This document shows positions 7,846 through 16,402 of a DNA stretch of 37,500 nt, one piece after another; position 1 is the stretch's first letter; each line of letters begins with the position of its first letter. The stretch covers positions 1 to 37,500 of the forward strand of contig NZ_CTDX01000006.1 in assembly GCF_001375515.1 (NCBI RefSeq), written 5' to 3'. The DNA comes from Bacillus kwashiorkori. Its GTDB lineage: Bacteria > Bacillota > Bacilli > Bacillales > Caldibacillaceae. A program made the translations under genes and the position numbers. The notes beneath the pieces were generated by a model, which worked only from the letters and a program-made list of their open reading frames with translations, did no database searches and had not been told where the DNA came from.

Positions 7846-8473
7846 TAATTCTAATCCTGTATTGGACCAGGTCAATATGTGTATTAAACAAGGAGACTTT
7901 ATATGTATTAAAGGTCCATCAGGCTCAGGAAAAAGTACGTTATTAAATATTATTGGGTTAATTGATGATGTTACAAGCGGTGAATATTATTTAAATAATC
8001 AGGAGACATCCAAATTAAATAAAACTGAGTTGGCCCGGTTACGGAATGAAGTTTTTGGTTTTGTCTTTCAGCAGTACCATCTAATCCCTTACTTAACGGT
8101 AAAAGATAATATTATGATGCCGTTTCTCTTTGGTAAAAAGTCGTTTGCACAATTTAGTGAAAATGCAATTTTAGATTTTTGTGAGCAGTTCAATATTCTT
8201 ACCATTTTGGAAAAACGGGCAGATTTGTTGTCAGGCGGGGAAAAGCAACGGGTGTCCCTAGTTCGTGCTGTCATAAAAAATGCTGAAATTATTATTGCCG
8301 ATGAACCAACTGGTAATTTAGATGAAGGTAATTCATTGTCAGTCATTGAATACTTACATACTTTAAACAACGAAGGCAAAACGGTCATAATGGTTACACA
8401 TAATACTGCCATTTGGGAATCTGCACCGAACCGATACAATCTTGAAAAAGGGAATTTAGAAAAGTATGTTTAG
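7838..8473 (+). CDS. ABC exporter ATPase, YknY/MacB/LolD type
   Basis: ATP-binding subunit of a MacB/YknYZ-type exporter. It has Walker [11 protein letters not shown]-loop FVFQQYH, signature LSGGEKQR, Walker B IIIADEPTGNLD and H-loop MVTHN, and so looks catalytically intact. The start is uncertain: ATG 7838 has GGAAAG 9 bases upstream and gives MYNNSNPVLDQ, while ATG 7802 adds 12 residues read from adaptor coding sequence. Either way the usual first strand (I-x-L-x-N-V-x-K-x-Y) is only partly present (VTKMY), in line with the deletion at the adaptor junction. The last 8 bases overlap the permease start. Confidence 0.8.
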   Translation: MYNNSNPVLDQVNMCIKQGDFICIKGPSGSGKSTLLNIIGLIDDVTSGEYYLNNQETSKLNKTELARLRNEVFGFVFQQYHLIPYLTVKDNIMMPFLFGKKSFAQFSENAILDFCEQFNILTILEKRADLLSGGEKQRVSLVRAVIKNAEIIIADEPTGNLDEGNSLSVIEYLHTLNNEGKTVIMVTHNTAIWESAPNRYNLEKGNLEKYV

Positions 8474-9774
8474 AAAATTGCAGATGACAATTAAAATCAG
8501 TCTAGAGTCTATTTTTAATAATCGATTCCGATTTTTTTTTAACGGTAATCGGCATCATTCTATCCTCATTTTTATTTACGATAACCATTATATCGATGGA
8601 TACCTATTTTGATTATCAATATTCAAAATATCGAAATTATACAAATGAAACGGTTGTTATAGAAGGTAAAACGAGTTTACATACGTTAAATGATTTTCTT
8701 GTAAATTCTACAACTCACCATTACCCCTATAAAAAAATCATCAATAACACAGCAATTAAACAGTTAACAAATGGTAAACAGGTTATACAAGTTTATGCAG
8801 ATATTGTCGGTACAACGAGTGGATTTCAGCAATATCTTGTGCCAAATTTTACTGATGATCATGCGATGACTTTTTATCAATTAGCAAGTGGGAGAAGTAT
8901 CGCTCGTGAAGATTTTCGAAGTGGTGCCCCGGTTGGTGTCATTGACCAATTTACGGCTGAACTTCTATTTAGAGGCGAAAATCCAATTGGCCAAACTGTA
9001 AAAGTACCGATAATGGAAGAAAAATTAGTAAATGGAGCTATCGAGCATACTGTTGCTCATCACCAAGATATTGAAATTATCGGCGTGATTGCTAATCGTG
9101 AATTATTGCTACAGCAGCAGCTGTCGTTTCGTCAGAAATTAAATAATCATCCAATAAAACTTAATTCGAAAATTTTTGTGCCATATACTCTAGCAGCGAA
9201 ACTAGGAAAGAACTTGGAAGACTTTGATCAAGTTGTCATACATCTTTCAGATTATGATAAAAAAAGTGTCAATGATATCCAACAAATAATAAATTGGAAT
9301 GATAGTTTAATACAATCACAAGTTGTTACGAAGCAGTTATTATATAATGATATTGAAAATAAAAGCAAAAATACGAAAAAAAGTTTACAAATTTTTATGG
9401 TTGTCATTATTTTAGTAATCGGTTTAATTATTATGAATACGATGTTTTTCTCTGTAAAAGAACGTATCAGTGAGATTGGGATAAAAAAGGCGTTAGGGGC
9501 AACGGACGAAGATATTATTGTTCATTTTATCATCGAGGGATTGCTCATTGGGTTAATAGGTTCACTTGTTGGGACGATTGTTGGTGTCGTCGGAAGTACG
9601 GCAGTTATTGCATATTTAAAAGAAACGAGTATGCCGCTCTTATCAATATCACTCGATTCGATAGGTCTATTGCTCATTATCATTATTTGTACTTTTCAAA
9701 GTGTAATTTTCACTGTCATTCCTTCTATTTATGGCGCCAGAATAAAAGTTGTCGACGCAATACGGTTTGAATAG
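8466..9774 (+). pseudogene. MacB/YknZ-type permease with a frameshift in a T9 run
   Basis: ATG 8466, overlapping the ATPase end, opens MFRKLQMTIKISLESIFNN, the classic MacB/FtsX N-terminus. It then reads through a run of nine T (8532-8540) into a wrong frame. Removing one T joins it to RFRFFLTVIGIILSSFLFT, the first transmembrane helix, and on to the long frame ending at 9774. The joined protein would have about 435 residues: TM1, a MacB-PCD extracellular domain (with PIGQTVKVP and NRELLLQQQ), and a C-terminal FtsX domain with three helices (VKERISEIGIKKALGATDED). The coding sequence is otherwise undamaged, so the lesion may be recent, a homopolymer sequencing error, or a slippage-tolerant site. 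Confidence 0.75.
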
Positions 9775-9847
9775 TTGAAAAAATAAATCGTCGTCGTACG
9801 AATCTAGTCGGTTCACTTCCTTGCAAAATTATTTATTATGATACAAT

Positions 9848-9897
9848 AAAACGGTAAAATCCCTTGATAAGGAAGGTGGGTTTTACCGTTTTTTTTA
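9848..9897 (+). terminator. Terminator after the exporter operon
   Basis: AAACGGTAAAATCCC pairs with GGGTTTTACCGTTT across a short loop (TTGATAAGGAAGGT) and is followed by T8. Confidence 0.92.
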
Positions 9898-9934
9898 AAA
9901 TAAAAGGCTGTTTTTGCAGACTTTGTTGTTTTTT

Positions 9935-9965
9935 GGCTCTATACTAAATGTTGGGGTTAAAGGTC
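9935..9965. mobile_element. Possible orphan end of an ISL3-type insertion sequence
   Basis: GGCTCTATACTAAATGTTGG followed by GGTTAAA resembles the terminal inverted repeats of ISL3-family elements in Bacillaceae, which often begin GGCTCTTT and contain AAATGTTGGGGT. No transposase and no opposite end are present here. The match is from memory of the family pattern. Confidence 0.3.
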
Positions 9966-10127
9966 AATTTATGTAAGCATAAAAAAACACGCTATCTCCA
10001 ATTTCTTTTATACTTGAATTGTCGAATAACAAGTAAAAGAGAGGAGAAGGCAAAGGGAAAACCAATGGAGAAAATTTTGCAGAAATAACCGTAAGCTTCA
10101 CATTTTATAATTAGGAATTACCAAGAA

Positions 10128-10179
10128 GGTGCCTGTCCCCAACAATTGAAAGTATTTCGAATTGTTGGGGACAGGCACC
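10128..10179. repeat. Perfect 20-bp inverted repeat (dispersed-repeat-like hairpin)
   Basis: Left arm GGTGCCTGTCCCCAACAATT (10128-10147) and right arm AATTGTTGGGGACAGGCACC (10160-10179) are exact reverse complements across 12 bases, and GAAA/TTTC extends the stem further. There is no T tract, so it is not a normal terminator. The GGTGCCTGTCCCC core is a motif I associate with short extragenic repeats of Bacillales mobilised by REP-associated (RAYT/Y1) transposases. It sits about 80 bases upstream of hssR. Confidence 0.8.
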
Positions 10180-10255
10180 AACGATGCATTCGACAATTAC
10201 GTTGTGTCTGTTTAAAATATAATTATGGAAAGTTTGTGGAATGGGGTGTGGGTGA

Positions 10256-10939
10256 GTGACTACCGTTTTATTAGTTGATGACGATATGAACATATTGAAT
10301 TTAGTGGAATTGTATTTATTGGAAGAAGGTTTTCATGTATTTAAAGCATTGGATGGTGGACAAGCTTTGTCCTTGTTAAAAAAGCACCCGTTCGATATAG
10401 CAGTGGTCGATGTGATGATGCCATTTCTTGATGGATTTGAGTTAACGAAGGAAATCCGGCAAAAATATGATATTCCGATTATTTTACTAACAGCAAAAGA
10501 CCAATTACATGATAAAGAAAAAGGATTCTCTTCCGGTACCGATGATTATTTAGTTAAGCCATTTGAACCAAAAGAATTAATCTTCCGTATGAAAGCATTA
10601 CTTAGACGGTACGCAAGATCGGATGATGAACAATCCATCATTCAAATAGGTCAAACTTTCATAGATAAACGAAGTTATGAAGTAAAAACAAATAATCGAA
10701 CGATATTATTACCGTTAAAAGAATTTGATTTACTTTATTTTTTCATGTCTCATCCTCGCCAAGTTTTTTCACGGGAACAATTAATAGAAGCTGTTTGGGG
10801 TATCGACTTTGAAGGTGATGAACGAACGGTAGATGTTCATGTAAAAAGACTGCGGGAACGGTTTACTCCGTTAACAGATGATTTCCAAATTCGTACTGTT
10901 CGTGGTATTGGTTATTCGTTGGAGGTTCATACAGAATGA
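10256..10939 (+). CDS. hssR: Haem-responsive response regulator HssR
   Basis: OmpR/PhoB-type regulator that in staphylococci and Bacillus anthracis activates the hrtBA haem exporter when the cell meets excess haem. The 227 residues comprise a receiver domain with DDD at 8-10, phosphoacceptor Asp52 in VVDVMMP and a KPFEPKEL end, and a winged-helix domain with GDERTVDVHVKRLRERF and TVRGIGYSLE. The GTG start at 10256 is preceded by GGGGTGTGGGTGA; a -10-like TATAAT lies at 10218-10223. The gene overlaps hssS by 4 bases (ATGA), so the pair is translationally coupled. The HssR identity rests on overall resemblance to the staphylococcal protein, the kinase partner, and hrtBA downstream. Confidence 0.85.
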   Translation: MTTVLLVDDDMNILNLVELYLLEEGFHVFKALDGGQALSLLKKHPFDIAVVDVMMPFLDGFELTKEIRQKYDIPIILLTAKDQLHDKEKGFSSGTDDYLVKPFEPKELIFRMKALLRRYARSDDEQSIIQIGQTFIDKRSYEVKTNNRTILLPLKEFDLLYFFMSHPRQVFSREQLIEAVWGIDFEGDERTVDVHVKRLRERFTPLTDDFQIRTVRGIGYSLEVHTE

Positions 10940-12318
10940 AGTCCCTTTACTCAAAGTTCGTTATCATTACGTTATTGATGATGTTTTGCAGCAGCATGAT
11001 TGCATTTGTCATTGCAAACATACATTACCAAGCGATACTAAAACCGTATAACGATGAAAAGAATACGGATGTAGCTTTAAATGTTGCTAGCTTTCTTCAA
11101 AACAACCCTGACATAAATATGACTGCCTATTTTCACAACCTTGCAGAGACTGGATACCAAGTTTATATAGTGAGTGAAAAAGATGAAGTACAAACATTCG
11201 GAGCGCCGTTTCGCAATCATGAAATACGTGACGATATAAAAGAACAGGTTCTAAATGGAAAAATTTATCACGGAATCGCAAATTTTCCCCATAGTATTTT
11301 TATCGTTGGCTTTTTTGCCAATGAATTAAAAAACTCGATAGGGGTGCCGCTACAATGGAATGGTGAACAATACGCTTTATTTATGCGACCAAATATTAAA
11401 TTTTTATTTAATGAGTTTCGCATCTTTTTAAGCTGGTTGTTACTTTTAATGATTATCTTCAGTGTCATTATGGTAATTATTAGTACCAAGTTTCTAGTAA
11501 CCCCAATCGCAAAATTAACGGATGCGACGAAATCACTAGCTAAAGGGAATTTTGCAGTGGAAATTGATTATACGAGAAAGGATGAAATTGGAAACTTAAC
11601 GCGAAATTTTTACGATATGGCTAAAAAACTTGGACAGTTGGACAGTATGCGGAAAGAATTCATATCTAATATATCCCATGACATTCAGTCGCCTCTAGCG
11701 AATATTGAAGGTTATACAAGCCTGCTCGAAAAGGACACATTAACGAACGAGCAAAAAGAACAATACATACAAATTATTAAAGGTGAAACGAAAAGATTAT
11801 CGAATTTAACGAAGCAATTGTTGCTGTTAGCTTCTTTAGACCAACAGGAAGATTTACTTAATAAACGTCACTATAGTCTCACTACGCAGCTAAAAGATTT
11901 AATTCGTCAATATTATTGGATTTTAGAGGAAAAAGAAATTATGCTCACTTTTTCACTTCCTCCATCTCATATAAATGGTGACCGAGTTTTGCTTGAGGCT
12001 GTGTGGGATAATTTATTGAACAATGCCATTAAATACAATAAAATTGGTGGCACGATTGATATAAAAATAGAACAGTCCGAAGCGAGTATGAAAGTTATTT
12101 TTCAAGATACTGGAGTGGGTATGACTAAGGAAGAACTCGAACATATTTTTGACCGGTTTTATCGAGCAGACACATCGAGAACGAGGTCTGTTGAAGGTAC
12201 AGGACTAGGTCTTGCCATCGTCCATTCTATTGTTCAGATGCATGGTGGTACCATTTCAGTAAATAGTGTGAAAGGGGAAGGGACAACTTTTATTATTGAG
12301 TTACCTGTGGATGATTAG
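10936..12318 (+). CDS. hssS: Haem-sensing histidine kinase HssS
   Basis: Membrane sensor kinase paired with HssR. In its 460 residues I see TM1 (about 7-29), an extracellular domain (30-161), TM2 (162-186), a HAMP linker (187-238), HisKA with His248 in NISHDIQSPL, and HATPase boxes (NLLNNAIKYN, DTGVGM, GTGLGLAIVHSI). The sensor domain shares short signatures I recall from staphylococcal HssS: YHGI (111-114), a GFF-N stretch near 125, the FMRP motif at 149-152 and F-EFR-FL before TM2. It is placed directly before the hrtBA locus. The HssS assignment is stronger than a generic kinase call because both sensor motifs and targets agree. Confidence 0.86.
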   Translation: MKSLYSKFVIITLLMMFCSSMIAFVIANIHYQAILKPYNDEKNTDVALNVASFLQNNPDINMTAYFHNLAETGYQVYIVSEKDEVQTFGAPFRNHEIRDDIKEQVLNGKIYHGIANFPHSIFIVGFFANELKNSIGVPLQWNGEQYALFMRPNIKFLFNEFRIFLSWLLLLMIIFSVIMVIISTKFLVTPIAKLTDATKSLAKGNFAVEIDYTRKDEIGNLTRNFYDMAKKLGQLDSMRKEFISNISHDIQSPLANIEGYTSLLEKDTLTNEQKEQYIQIIKGETKRLSNLTKQLLLLASLDQQEDLLNKRHYSLTTQLKDLIRQYYWILEEKEIMLTFSLPPSHINGDRVLLEAVWDNLLNNAIKYNKIGGTIDIKIEQSEASMKVIFQDTGVGMTKEELEHIFDRFYRADTSRTRSVEGTGLGLAIVHSIVQMHGGTISVNSVKGEGTTFIIELPVDD

Positions 12319-12352
12319 TTGGTGTTGTTTTTCTCAGTGGATGAAATAAATA

Positions 12353-12580
12353 GGGTTTCGAAAAATTTCGAGTACCCTTTTTTTGTTAGAGGACGGAAAT
12401 GAATTAGGCTGCTCGAAAATTCTGAGCACCCTTTTTTGTTATGCAGAAAGATGCAATGGGTTACTGGAAATTTTGAGCACCTTTTTAAATTCGGCAAAAT
12501 GCATGGTTTTGCTAGGAAACTCCAAGCCTCGATTCTTTATTTAAAGGGTTACTAGCTAAGAGCTGGATATCCTTTTTTAG
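12353..12580 (+). repeat. Degenerate tandem array of terminator-like hairpins
   Basis: Between hssS and hrtB the same pattern recurs about every 51-54 bases: a GGGT or GGCT arm, a TCGAAAATT-like middle, a GAGCACCC or GAGTACCC arm, then a T run. Clear copies begin at 12353 (T7), 12407 (T6) and 12458 (T5). A decayed copy is near 12509, and a related hairpin AGGGTTACTAGCT/AGCTGGATATCCT with T6 lies at 12544-12578. The first two fold as good intrinsic terminators, so readthrough from hssRS into hrtB should be low. Confidence 0.7.
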
Positions 12581-12690
12581 TAAATAATTTATATGCATCC
12601 TATTTTTGTGAGTGAAAGATGATGGTAGTTATTTAGGTGGGAGGAGAACTCATCCGAACGTGGATATCGTCGATTGATTTGTAAAGTTTC

Positions 12691-12723
12691 GTTCATCTTC
12701 TGTTCATATTGCTTTTGTATAGT
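12691..12723 (+). promoter_or_regulatory. HssR-box direct repeat and hrtB promoter
   Basis: GTTCATCTT (12691-12699), 2 bases, then GTTCATATT (12702-12710). This agrees at all but one position with the GTTCATATT-NN-GTTCATATT direct repeat reported as the HssR operator at staphylococcal hrtAB. A -10-like TATAGT follows at 12718-12723, so the repeat covers the -35 region, as expected for activation by phospho-HssR. The hrtB ribosome site begins 12 bases downstream of the -10. Confidence 0.88.
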
Positions 12724-12747
12724 AAAAATAGAACAGGAGGGAATAAA

Positions 12748-13839
12748 ATGATTGCAAATGCAATTAAAGAAATACGTTTTTTCAAATTACGATATATATT
12801 AATCGGGTTTATCCTATTTTTTGTTGCTTCCTTAGTATTTATCATTAATGGACTTGCCAATGGGTTAGCAAATGAGAATATTGCCTCGTTAAAAAATATG
12901 GATGTGCATGCCCTTTATATTGATAAGGACTCGAACAATCGCTTGGAACAATCGCGTTTTTCCGCTACTGATATAGATGAAATAAAAAAACAAAATGGAT
13001 TGGAGCCGTTTGCGTTACAAATGTTTTCATTAGAGACGGTGGAAAATAATAAAAAATTAGATGTGACACTGATGGCTGTTAATCCAAATAGTTTTTTAAT
13101 GCCTGCAGTGACAGAAGGGGATTCTGTCAAGCAGTCTAAGGATCCGCAATTAGTAGTGAATGATTCCTTAAAAGAAGAGGGAGTAGAAATTGGTGACGAA
13201 CTTTATGAAGAAAACTCTGGAGTCACTTTCAAAGTTGTTGGATTTACGGAAAAGGAAACATATAGTCATACACCTGTTGTATTTGTTAGTTTAGAAGTTT
13301 GGGAGGGTATGTTAGGAGACAATGTTGAACCTTTTTATAATGCCATTGTAATAAAAAATGAGCAACCAGAGTTAGCGAAAATGGTAGACAAAGCAGTGAA
13401 TCATGGAATTTGGGTATCAACAGAGGATGTAATAAAAGGAATGCCAAGTCATCAAGCAGAACAAACATCGTTAAATATGATGCTCATCTTTTTAATTGTT
13501 ATTGCTGTTTTTGTATTAGCTGCATTTTTCTATATTATGACCATTCAAAAACTTAATCAATTTGGTGTATTGAAAGCAATTGGGGCAAAAAATGGTTTTC
13601 TTGTTGGAACAACGATCCTACAAGTATTCTTTATTTCCAGTGTTAGTATTAGTATTGCGATAGGTTTCGCTAAATTAATGCAAGTATTATTGCCAAGCAG
13701 TATGCCCTTTGTTTTTAATCCTTTATTAATTTTTGCGTATGCCGGTATTTTGGTGCTCGTTTCCATTTTAGGTGCTTTATTTTCAACAAGGAACATTATT
13801 AAAGTAGATCCGAAAGATGCGATTGGGAGGGTGGAATAA
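12748..13839 (+). CDS. hrtB: Haem-efflux ABC transporter permease HrtB
   Basis: FtsX-type permease of the HrtBA pump, which removes toxic haem from the membrane. It has 363 residues from ATG 12748, chosen because AGGAGGG sits 6 bases before it; the frame is open further upstream only into the promoter. It has TM1 (about 15-38), an extracellular domain (about 40-240) with FTEKETYSHTPVVFVS, and three C-terminal helices around KLNQFGVLKAIGAKNGFLVG, the usual FtsX coupling region. Its stop TAA shares one base with the ATG of hrtA. The upstream HssR-box and adjacent HssRS support the haem role over other MacB-like permeases. Confidence 0.87.
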   Translation: MIANAIKEIRFFKLRYILIGFILFFVASLVFIINGLANGLANENIASLKNMDVHALYIDKDSNNRLEQSRFSATDIDEIKKQNGLEPFALQMFSLETVENNKKLDVTLMAVNPNSFLMPAVTEGDSVKQSKDPQLVVNDSLKEEGVEIGDELYEENSGVTFKVVGFTEKETYSHTPVVFVSLEVWEGMLGDNVEPFYNAIVIKNEQPELAKMVDKAVNHGIWVSTEDVIKGMPSHQAEQTSLNMMLIFLIVIAVFVLAAFFYIMTIQKLNQFGVLKAIGAKNGFLVGTTILQVFFISSVSISIAIGFAKLMQVLLPSSMPFVFNPLLIFAYAGILVLVSILGALFSTRNIIKVDPKDAIGRVE

Positions 13840-14537
13840 TGAGTGAAATACCATTACAGTTAGAAAATATTCGAAAGTCGTTTCAAGATGGGGATAGAGA
13901 AGTGGATATTTTCCATTCATTGTCATTTGAGGCGAAAAAAGGAGAGCTTATTGCAGTTGTAGGGCCTTCAGGTTCTGGGAAAAGTACATTTTTATCGATT
14001 GCTGGGGCGCTATTAAAACCAGATAACGGGAGAGTCATCGTTAACGGACAGGATATCGCGAGTTTCAGTGAAAAGGAAAGATCGCGCGTTCGTTTACAAG
14101 AAATCGGTTTTATTTTCCAAACTGCGAATCTCGTTCCTTTTTTAAAAGTGAAAGACCAATTAAAGCTAGTTAAAGAGTTAGCTAGTAATTGGGGAAAAGA
14201 AGCGAAAGGGATGGTTCAGGAATTATTAAATAGTGTTGGATTAGCCCATCGACTGAATCACTACCCACACCAATTATCCGGTGGAGAAAGACAGCGAGTA
14301 GCAATTGCACGTGCCTTTATGAATGATCCCGATATTATTCTTGCGGATGAACCTACTGCTAGTCTTGACCGGGAGCGAAGTGTAGAAATTGTTCAATTAA
14401 TTGTAAAAGAAGTGAAGGAAAAACATAAAGCTGCGATTATTGTTACACATGATGAGGCAGTTTTACCGTTTTGCGATCAAATTTTCACATTAGATCGTGG
14501 TAAATTAATTTTTCGAGAAAGGGTCGAGGAAAAATGA
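13839..14537 (+). CDS. hrtA: Haem-efflux ABC transporter ATPase HrtA
   Basis: ATPase partner of HrtB. The 232 residues contain Walker [11 protein letters not shown]-loop FIFQTAN, signature LSGGERQR, Walker [13 protein letters not shown] and the H-loop VTHDEA. It starts on the last base of the hrtB stop codon and overlaps the next gene by 4 bases (ATGA), so hrtB, hrtA and the following gene form one tightly coupled unit. The order permease-ATPase is the reverse of the staphylococcal hrtAB naming but is a common layout in bacilli. Confidence 0.9.
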   Translation: MSEIPLQLENIRKSFQDGDREVDIFHSLSFEAKKGELIAVVGPSGSGKSTFLSIAGALLKPDNGRVIVNGQDIASFSEKERSRVRLQEIGFIFQTANLVPFLKVKDQLKLVKELASNWGKEAKGMVQELLNSVGLAHRLNHYPHQLSGGERQRVAIARAFMNDPDIILADEPTASLDRERSVEIVQLIVKEVKEKHKAAIIVTHDEAVLPFCDQIFTLDRGKLIFRERVEEK

Positions 14538-14965
14538 GGAAGATTATTAATATGGCTTACTTTTATGCGGTGTTTGCTTTGTTAAGTGGATTATTTTACC
14601 GAGAGTTGACAAGGATCCATGATTTTTCAGGCAAGACACAATTAGGAGTGGCGCATACCCATTTGTTTGTTTTAGGTATGTTCGTGATGCTTTTTGTCTA
14701 TTTATTTGCCTATACGATGAAGATACATGAAGAAAAATGGTTTACTAGTTTTTTCATCATTTACAATTTAGGAGTGCTTGTATCCACTGTCATGATGTTA
14801 ACAAGAGGGACACTCCAAGTCATGGACTTTTCTATTTCTAATGGCATTGACAAAATGATTGCTGGTATGTCAGGAATCGGTCATATTTTACTGACCATCG
14901 GCTTCATCCAATTTTTACACATGTTAAGAAAACGAACAATAGCAAATAAGCCCCCTCTTAGCTAA
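14534..14965 (+). CDS. DUF2871-type four-helix membrane protein coupled to hrtBA
   Basis: A 143-residue integral membrane protein with four hydrophobic helices (about 7-22, 44-62, 72-90, 108-130). It resembles the DUF2871 family of small Firmicutes membrane proteins, which has no established function that I know of. Histidines lie at or near membrane boundaries: His41 and His43 in VAHTHLFVLG and His117 in GIGHILLT, an arrangement that could bind a metal or haem. It overlaps hrtA by 4 bases and its stop lies inside the operon terminator, so it is a dedicated third member of the haem-efflux transcript. A haem-related role is inferred from position only. Confidence 0.75.
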   Translation: MRKIINMAYFYAVFALLSGLFYRELTRIHDFSGKTQLGVAHTHLFVLGMFVMLFVYLFAYTMKIHEEKWFTSFFIIYNLGVLVSTVMMLTRGTLQVMDFSISNGIDKMIAGMSGIGHILLTIGFIQFLHMLRKRTIANKPPLS

Positions 14966-14981
14966 TCTAAGAGGGTTTTTC
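14953..14981 (+). terminator. Terminator of hrtBA-DUF2871
   Basis: CCCTCTTAG pairs perfectly with CTAAGAGGG across CTAAT, followed by T5. The stem includes the stop codon of the preceding gene. Confidence 0.93.
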
Positions 14982-15089
14982 CCAACCGAATCGAGGTGAA
15001 TACTAGTACCTATTCCCTTTTGGAGCAAATGGGAGTGCTTCATGTCTTATTCTGTTTCAAACGGCAAAGTAATTAGCTCGAAGCATCCC

Positions 15090-15710
15090 TTAATTTCCAG
15101 CAATCATTTTTCCTAATGGGCCATTTTCCAATATTATATCTTGCAGTTCAAAGACGGAAATTGGAAACATTGGAAAACCATAAGCATATGGCGTTAACTC
15201 ATATAGTTGGAAAAAGATGACTAGTGTTTTATCCGCAACATAAAAGTCTTGATTTGGTTTAATTTTCTCGAATTCTCCTAAAACGAAAATGTCGCGTTCT
15301 TTTATTTGCGCTTTAATAATCTTTGATATTCTTTCTACATAATTGCTTCCCGTTTGAAAAAGGTCTGATAATCGGAAATTTTCCCCTGTTTTCGTATTAA
15401 TGGTTAGCGGTTTTAAATAGGTCATCCCGTGGGCAGCTTTGTCATAATAAACGTAATTCGAAAGGGTTAAACTTAAAATATTTCTTTGGTTATTTTTAAC
15501 TTCAAAAGAACCGAGCATTTCTTTCACTGTAGAAGGGACGTTAGCAAACTGGTAATTTATTAATTTCTGCGTTTCCGATACAATAAGGTTGTTAATCTTT
15601 TGTTCTACATTTATTTGATTCAAACCTCGAACGACAGGATAATAAATGACCATATTTTTATTTTGTTGGATTTTTTGTGTTAATACAATGGCGGGAAATG
15701 TAACGGGCAT
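15090..15710 (-). CDS. DUF3298/DUF4163-type protein
   Basis: A 206-residue protein. It starts at the ATG whose complement ends at 15710 (MPVTFPAIV), with AAAGG 9 bases upstream; an in-frame extension to 15770 is possible but has no better ribosome site. The sequence has the features of the DUF3298/DUF4163 fold known from RsiV-like proteins: NQINVEQKINNLI, MLGSFEVKNNQRNILSLTLS, YYDKAAHGMTYLKPLT with TGE-F-L-DLF, and the final block YELTPYAYGFPMFPISVFEL. No signal peptide or membrane helix is seen from this start, so it is probably cytoplasmic or spore-associated. It stands alone between converging and diverging neighbours; its function is unknown. Confidence 0.8.
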   Translation of the reverse strand: MPVTFPAIVLTQKIQQNKNMVIYYPVVRGLNQINVEQKINNLIVSETQKLINYQFANVPSTVKEMLGSFEVKNNQRNILSLTLSNYVYYDKAAHGMTYLKPLTINTKTGENFRLSDLFQTGSNYVERISKIIKAQIKERDIFVLGEFEKIKPNQDFYVADKTLVIFFQLYELTPYAYGFPMFPISVFELQDIILENGPLGKMIAGN

Positions 15711-16402
15711 CTTCCTCATCCTTTTCCATTTTTTTATAAAGTATTCCATTATAGTTGCTTTCGTGTGCAAAATCCATTTTCAGGGGAAAGTTTAGTATTG
15801 TGCTTGTAATAAGAAGAACTTCCAAATACTTGTTAAAATAGTTTGCAAACCTCGAATGAACAAATTTCCTCCTTTTTATCTTCTTTCCCATTGGGCGAAA
15901 GCAGTCATAATTTTTATTATTAGTACATACAATAATTCATAAATTAATTTCAGGTCATTTGAAATTAGTTTAATAGTTTGTTAGTATAAAACGGTGGCAA
16001 TTTATTATTTCGTTTAGTACGTTTCAAATTATTTTTCCTATCATCATAATGTCTTCTTTGCAAAAAGAAGGGGAACTTCTATTTTGCAATTAGAAGTAAT
16101 TGTAAGGCACGTCCTAATTACAACTGGTACAGTTAAGTCCTCGCAAGCTTGCACTGTTCCATGTGAAGGAGATACATTGCGGTAATATGAAAAATAATTT
16201 CGTACTATTTTAACTTTGCCTCTTTCTGAACGGTACATGACTACCCCAAACATGTTACTGTCAGAAGCAGACCTTTCTTAACCCCTTCATCCTCATCGAT
16301 TGGTTGTCTATTATTACGCTCAGTTATTTTTGCGTAATGTCTCAAAAGACAACTGTAATTAATTTCATCTATTGCGAAAAAAATTTTTGAAAGGAAGAGT
16401 TG
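15711..16402. other. Long intergenic region, no gene supported
   Basis: About 690 AT-rich bases. Two minus-strand frames (up to 77 codons) lack ribosome sites and family resemblance. The only structure I see is a small palindrome TGTCTCAAAAGACA (16338-16351) about 50 bases before the BCCT transporter, which might be an operator or part of a leader. Confidence 0.5.

Noticed and set aside
12353..12580. Possible CRISPR array
   Set aside because: The repeats are degenerate hairpins with T runs, no unique uniform spacers, and no cas genes are near.
16044..16253. Minus-strand frame of 69 codons before the BCCT gene
   Set aside because: No ribosome site and low-complexity, unrecognisable protein; intergenic by composition.
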